From Candidatus Fusobacterium pullicola (GTDB lineage: Bacteria > Fusobacteriota > Fusobacteriia > Fusobacteriales > Fusobacteriaceae): 35,246 nucleotides of DNA. The stretch is taken from assembly GCA_018883725.1 (NCBI GenBank), contig JAHLFN010000011.1:1-35246 (forward strand), in the 5' to 3' direction. Below are positions 33,723-35,246 of this stretch, piece by piece. Every line of letters begins with the position of its first letter. The stretch's first letter is position 1. The position numbers and the translations under genes were made by a program. The notes under the pieces were generated by a model, which was not told the DNA's origin, did no database searches, and worked only from the letters and a program-made list of their open reading frames with translations.

Positions 33723-34349
33723 TTATTTTTTTATAGCTGGTTTAACAACTATGTAACTGTTTTTTGATCCAGGTACTGCACCTTTTATTAGTAATAAGTT
33801 GTTTTCTGCATCAACTTTTACTACTCTTAGATTTTGAACTGTTACAGTTTCGTTTCCATATTGTCCAGCCATTCTTTTTCCTTTTAATACTTTACCAGGC
33901 CAAGTCGACATACCGATAGATCCACCTAATCTGTGGTTTCTAGATACCCCGTGAGAAGCTCTGTTTCCACCGAATCCGTGTCTCTTCATAACTCCTGATG
34001 TTCCTTTACCTTTTGAAGTTCCTGTAATATCTACGAACTCTACTCCAGCTAAAACATCAACTTTAATCTCTTGTCCTAATTCATAACCTTCAACTGAGTC
34101 TACTCTTAATTCTTTTATGAATCTTTGAGGGTTTACTCCTGCTTTCTTGAAGATTCCCATTACTGGTTTAGTAGTGTTTTTTTCTTTTTTCTCATCAAAT
34201 CCTAATTGTAGAGCTGTATATCCATCGTTTTCTACAGTTTTCTTTTGTAGTACGAAGTTAGGACCAGCTTCAACAACTGTTACTGGAATGAATTTTCCAT
34301 CTTCAAAAATTTGAGTCATTCCAATTTTCTTAGCTAAAATTCCTGACAT
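33723..34349 (-). CDS. rplC: Large-subunit ribosomal protein L3 (uL3)
   Basis: The 208-residue protein starts MSGILAKKIGMTQIFEDGK and has FVDITGTSKGKGTSGVMKRHGFGGNRASHG and GSIGMSTWPGKVLKGKRMAGQYGNETVTVQNL, the conserved L3 core near the peptidyl transferase centre. The start at 34349 is chosen because GGAGGT lies seven to eight bases upstream and because it matches the family; an in-frame ATG-like start further upstream (34385) would add 12 unusual residues. It begins the long S10-spc gene run and follows the folded 185-base gap after rpsJ. Confidence 0.97.
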   Translation of the reverse strand: MSGILAKKIGMTQIFEDGKFIPVTVVEAGPNFVLQKKTVENDGYTALQLGFDEKKEKNTTKPVMGIFKKAGVNPQRFIKELRVDSVEGYELGQEIKVDVLAGVEFVDITGTSKGKGTSGVMKRHGFGGNRASHGVSRNHRLGGSIGMSTWPGKVLKGKRMAGQYGNETVTVQNLRVVKVDAENNLLLIKGAVPGSKNSYIVVKPAIKK

Positions 34350-34394
34350 GTTTCTACCTCCATCAAATAATATATTGGTTGACAACTTGACCTC

Positions 34395-34549
34395 GTGGTT
34401 CTACCACCTTGCTTTAAAAAAAGCGCCAACTTGTATTATTCTGTAAGGATAATTTTTTATTCCGATAATCTTCTTATCAAACAAATCAAATTACTCGAAA
34501 TATAACCTTACAATGTTTTTCTAAAAATCAACTATTAGATTTGTTTGAT
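34395..34549 (-). promoter_or_regulatory. Structured region spanning the rpsJ end and the rpsJ-rplC gap
   Basis: In the minus-strand RNA the last 12 bases before the rpsJ stop (34549-34538) are perfectly complementary to 34487-34476. TGTAAGG (34512-34506) is complementary to CCTTACA (34448-34442). The two pairings interleave, so they form a pseudoknot or exclude each other. GATAA/TTATC (34478-34464) is a third, competing hairpin. Closer to rplC are two simple hairpins: GCTTT/AAAGC (34424-34411) and GTGGT-AGA-ACCAC (34407-34395). No open reading frame or clear promoter was seen. Confidence 0.55.
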
Positions 34550-34846
34550 TTCTATTCCAACACCAGCTGGTAAGTTAACTGCTGTTAACGAAGCTATTGT
34601 CTTTTGTGTAGAATTGTTGATCTCAACCATTCTTCTGTGTACTCTCATTTCAAATTGTTCTCTTGAATCCTTGTTTACATGCACTGATCTTAATACAGTG
34701 TACTTTCTAATTTTAGTAGGTAATGGCATAGGTCCTGCGATTTCCGCTCCAGACTTTTTAGCAACTTCCGCTATTTTCTTAGCTGATTGATCTAATAAAG
34801 TATGATCATAAGCTTTTAAGTAGATTCTTAATTTGTTAGAAGCCAT
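34535..34846 (-). CDS. rpsJ: Small-subunit ribosomal protein S10 (uS10, NusE)
   Basis: The 103-residue protein starts [25 protein letters not shown] and has [39 protein letters not shown], a nearly invariant sequence. As NusE, it also joins the antitermination complex. It has its own promoter and folded leader, after the tuf terminator. It is separated from rplC by 185 bases, unlike the tight spacing downstream. The ATG lies about ten bases after AAGGAGGTG. Confidence 0.98.
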   Translation of the reverse strand: MASNKLRIYLKAYDHTLLDQSAKKIAEVAKKSGAEIAGPMPLPTKIRKYTVLRSVHVNKDSREQFEMRVHRRMVEINNSTQKTIASLTAVNLPAGVGIEIKQI

Positions 34847-34864
34847 TTATTACTTTACACCTCC

Positions 34865-34898
34865 TTGAAAATTAACTTTAAGGATTTTCAATATCCTT
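34865..34898 (-). promoter_or_regulatory. Alternative hairpins in the rpsJ leader next to the ribosome binding site
   Basis: Minus strand: AAGGAT (34898-34893) pairs with ATCCTT (34885-34880). The overlapping TTGAAAAT (34891-34884) pairs with ATTTTCAA (34872-34865), which runs directly into AAGGAGG. The two pairings share bases and exclude each other, and the CCTT of the first could also pair with AAGG of the ribosome binding site. Confidence 0.5.
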
Positions 34899-34911
34899 AT
34901 ACACTTTAAAG

Positions 34912-34920
34912 AGTATATCA
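34912..34920 (-). promoter_or_regulatory. Extended -10 promoter of rpsJ
   Basis: Minus strand TGA TATACT (34920-34912), with a T-rich, weak -35 17 bases upstream. The start would be near 34905, about 60 bases before the rpsJ ATG. The tuf terminator upstream makes a promoter here necessary unless read-through is high. Confidence 0.55.
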
Positions 34921-35068
34921 TACTTTCCCAAAAAAGAAAAGCTTTTTTTTACAATTTTCTTAAGTTTTTTTGACCCCTCTATTCTTGGGATTTTTACTAT
35001 AATATATATCTAAAATTTAATATTAAAAACAAAATTTTTTATCAATACACATAATTTGTATTTCTATA

Positions 35069-35099
35069 TAAAAAATATGCCTAGATATATCTAGGCATA
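35069..35099 (-). terminator. Terminator after tuf
   Basis: Minus strand: TATGCCTAGA (35099-35090), loop TATA, TCTAGGCATA (35085-35076), then a run of T (35075-35070). A perfect ten-pair stem. It closes the tuf transcript before rpsJ. Confidence 0.9.
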
Positions 35100-35114
35100 C
35101 AAAAATATTTTCTA

Positions 35115-35246
35115 TTATTTTATGATTTCAGCAACTACTCCTGATGCTACTGTTCTTCCACCTTCTCTGATAGCGAATCTTAATCCTGTTTCCATTGCGA
35201 TTGGGTGAATTAATTCTACTGTCATTTCGATGTTATCTCCTGGCAT
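35115..35246 (-). CDS. tuf: Elongation factor Tu, C-terminal fragment at window edge
   Basis: The last 43 codons are visible, including [21 protein letters not shown] and [21 protein letters not shown], which is the end of EF-Tu domain III. The GTPase domain lies beyond the window. The sequence is intact up to the stop codon TAA (35117-35115) and is followed by a strong terminator. EF-Tu next to rpsJ is the common str-S10 arrangement. Whether this is the only tuf copy cannot be seen. Confidence 0.97.
   Translation of the reverse strand: MPGDNIEMTVELIHPIAMETGLRFAIREGGRTVASGVVAEIIK

Noticed and set aside
34395-34407. The GTGGT-AGA-ACCAC hairpin before rplC resembles the T-box motif (GGTGGNACCGCG).
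   Set aside because: It has extra bases inside the motif. No stem I specifier loop or terminator is seen, and ribosomal-protein genes are not T-box targets.
1-35246. CRISPR arrays, tRNA and rRNA genes, toxin-antitoxin pairs, phage genes.
   Set aside because: No regularly spaced direct repeats, no cloverleaf or rRNA-like stretches and no such protein families were found on either strand.

Overview
The window is AT-rich (roughly 30% GC by eye) and almost fully coding. The ribosomal-protein sequences, the presence of outer-membrane-type folding genes beside a Firmicute-like gene order, and the IS content all suggest a member of the Fusobacteriota, most likely Fusobacterium. That assignment comes from recognising the sequences and was not tested by a search. 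Nearly everything is on the minus strand, so transcription runs right to left. Only the pncA-like and hemolysin III-like genes (16560-17879) are on the plus strand.

Right to left: the 3' end of tuf and its terminator (35069-35246), then rpsJ with its own promoter. A 185-nt structured gap follows, then the S10 and spc gene clusters rplC-rplD-rplW-rplB-rpsS-rplV-rpsC-rplP-rpmC-rpsQ-rplN-rplX-rplE-rpsN-rpsH-rplF-rplR-rpsE-rpmD-rplO-secY (24059-34349), ending in a terminator. A cold-shock gene with a long leader and its own terminator (23592-23965) sits between secY and adk. After it come adk-map, infA (own promoter), rpmJ (37 codons), a structured leader, and the alpha cluster rpsM-rpsK-rpsD-rpoA-rplQ (18578-21417). 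A stand-alone PTS EIIA gene and the two plus-strand genes follow.

The next block is rpsB-tsf-pyrH-frr (13259-16340), with a strong promoter and a folded rpsB leader. In many bacteria frr is followed directly by uppS-cdsA-dxr-rseP. Here a terminator, a sodium:solute symporter gene with a sigma-54 promoter, a sigma-54-dependent activator and a complete IS1182-family element lie in between. uppS-cdsA-dxr-tmk-rseP then continue (3479-7885) and supply isoprenoid precursors, undecaprenyl-PP, CDP-diacylglycerol, dTDP and intramembrane proteolysis. They are followed by an NtrC-like regulator with a poorly conserved receiver and a membrane-anchored parvulin-type foldase. The left edge is the first part of an IS200/IS605 element inserted immediately after the foldase stop codon.

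The least explained signals are structural: candidate regulatory leaders upstream of rpsM, rpsB and rpsJ, and in the rpsJ-rplC gap. Also notable are the sigma-54 transporter/activator pair and the concentration of TTG/GTG start codons in the ribosomal-protein clusters. I found no CRISPR array, no tRNA or rRNA gene, and no stretch over 300 bases without a gene.
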